DNA of 6,034 nucleotides, taken from positions 20,562-26,595 of the forward strand of contig DJUJ01000201.1 in the NCBI GenBank assembly GCA_002438345.1, in the 5' to 3' direction. The position numbers were made by a program, and so were the translations under genes. The stretch comes from Paenibacillus sp. UBA6285. GTDB taxonomy: Bacteria; Bacillota; Bacilli; Paenibacillales; Paenibacillaceae. The notes beneath the pieces are model-generated. The model had not been told where the DNA came from, ran no database searches, and saw only the letters and a program-made list of their open reading frames with translations. Below are positions 5,320-6,034 of this stretch, piece after piece; position 1 is the stretch's first letter; the number at the start of each line of letters is the position of its first letter.

Positions 5320-5886
5320 TCATAACCTCTCTACACCCATTAACGTTCCGCCTGCGAGCTCCATTTTATAAATATCCGGCTTTGTGGTTTGAAGTAGAAA
5401 ATTCAGATCATATTTGGCATCAAAATAATTCATCATAAGCGTCATGACTGCCCCGTGAGTTCCAATCGCAACCTTTTGACTACTGTGTTTGTTTAGTATT
5501 TCTGTCAGCACGCTAACTGATCGCTTCTGACACGCATGAATGGATTCCCCACCAACCGGAACAAAATCCGGATCAGCAAACATTGTTGTCAGTAATGGAT
5601 ATAACTCCTGGTCAGACATGATCTTATTTCCGTCCGAAAAATGGATTTCTCGGAGATCTTCAACACTTTGAATCTCTGCCCCTAACTCCTGCGCCAATCC
5701 AGAAATCGTATGTATAGCCCGAAGGTATGGACTTGAATAAAAGGCTTGAATTCCTTCGAGACGTAATTTTCCCGTTATCTTACGGGCATCCGCCTCCCCC
5801 TTCGCTGTTAATCCACGTGTCCTCTCAGTTCCTCCGAGTAACTTCAGCGACTCTCCGTGCCTTACCATATAAATAAAAGTAGCCAT
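5320..5886 (-). CDS. Histidine phosphatase family protein (phosphoglycerate-mutase-like)
   Basis: 188 residues, single-domain length. The hallmark VRHGES at 8-13 gives the catalytic His-10 that takes the phosphate; Arg-9, Arg-56 (SSPYLRAIHT, 51-60) and His-144 (IGTHGAV, 141-147) form the rest of the phosphate pocket, with Glu-80 (DLREIHFSDG) as the likely acid. VGGES (111-115) is the common loop of this branch. Soluble and cytoplasmic; no signal peptide. It could act on phosphosugars or other small phosphate esters like YhfR/PhoE-type proteins; true glycolytic mutases are longer, so glycolysis is unlikely. The start at 5886 is served by AAGGAGG at 5894-5900 with 7 nt spacing. A terminator just upstream isolates it from whatever lies to the right, so its promoter should be in 5901-5944, where I see only weak hexamers (TTGGAT, TAGAGG). 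Its stop overlaps a doubtful downstream ORF as ATGA. Confidence 0.92.
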   Translation of the reverse strand: MATFIYMVRHGESLKLLGGTERTRGLTAKGEADARKITGKLRLEGIQAFYSSPYLRAIHTISGLAQELGAEIQSVEDLREIHFSDGNKIMSDQELYPLLTTMFADPDFVPVGGESIHACQKRSVSVLTEILNKHSSQKVAIGTHGAVMTLMMNYFDAKYDLNFLLQTTKPDIYKMELAGGTLMGVERL

Positions 5887-5944
5887 TCTTTCCCCTCCTT
5901 AACCTCTACAATTTCTCGTGCTCTATCCAAACTCCTCCATAAAA

Positions 5945-5964
5945 TAAAAAAAGCCCTTACGGGC
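5945..5964 (-). terminator. Terminator of a minus-strand unit entering from the right
   Basis: GCCC-GTAA-GGGC on the minus strand (5964-5953) is followed by seven T and then ATTTTA. The stem is short but GC-only and the T-run is long. It points to a gene or RNA whose body lies beyond 6034. Just upstream on the minus strand is a small inverted repeat, TCGAT-AGG-ATCGA (5982-5970), that may be part of that transcript's end. Confidence 0.75.
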
Positions 5965-6034
5965 GAGAATCGATCCTATCGAGATTGAGAAGTCTCTTAA
6001 TTGCACTATATACACTAAACATGCATAGAACCTT

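Overview
The window looks like ordinary chromosome from a Bacillales Gram-positive, most likely Paenibacillus or a close relative. The reasons are strong AAGGAGG-type ribosome binding sites, AT-rich spacers with SigA-type TTGACA/TATAAT promoters, short hairpin-plus-T terminators, and the protein families present: an ECF sigma factor with a DUF3600-like anti-sigma partner, a DUF4367 domain, a YhbE/YhbF-like bactofilin, and a lipoprotein with a copper-amine-oxidase-like stalk domain. The genus is inferred from style and families, not proven. I see no rRNA, tRNA, CRISPR array, insertion sequence, integrase or phage gene.

Layout from left to right. (1) Positions 1-882, minus strand: an ECF sigma factor gene overlaps by 14 nt the start of a single-pass membrane protein that runs off the left edge and is probably its anti-sigma factor. 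(2) Positions 883-1245: AT-rich sequence without a gene, holding a clean TATAGGGA/TCCCTATA inverted repeat and degenerate relatives. (3) Positions 1246 to about 1737, minus strand: the 3' part of a DUF4367-domain gene with its terminator still in place but no usable start of its own, because its 5' side has been replaced by the divergent marR gene. (4) Positions 1678-2209, plus strand: a MarR-family regulator with its own promoter, a palindrome in the promoter spacer suggesting autorepression, and a strong terminator. (5) Positions 2235-2948, plus: a bactofilin-like protein with its own promoter. (6) Positions 3052-4964, plus: a two-gene operon, with a secreted lipoprotein gene overlapping by ATGA a TatD-family metal-dependent hydrolase gene. 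(7) Positions 4965-5319: a convergent spacer rich in inverted repeats, with one doubtful 73-codon minus-strand ORF. (8) Positions 5320-5886, minus: a histidine phosphatase (phosphoglycerate-mutase-like) gene. (9) Positions 5887-6034: a minus-strand terminator ending a transcription unit that lies beyond the right edge.

Functionally the region is a mosaic of small independent units: envelope-stress-type regulation (ECF/anti-sigma), a small regulator, a cytoskeletal polymer protein, a surface lipoprotein coupled to a cytoplasmic hydrolase, and a phosphatase. No multi-gene defence or biosynthetic system is visible. The points most worth a second look are the DUF4367 remnant whose former coding sequence now carries the marR promoter, the lipoprotein-TatD coupling, the structured convergent spacer at 4965-5319, and the TCCCTATA repeat family.
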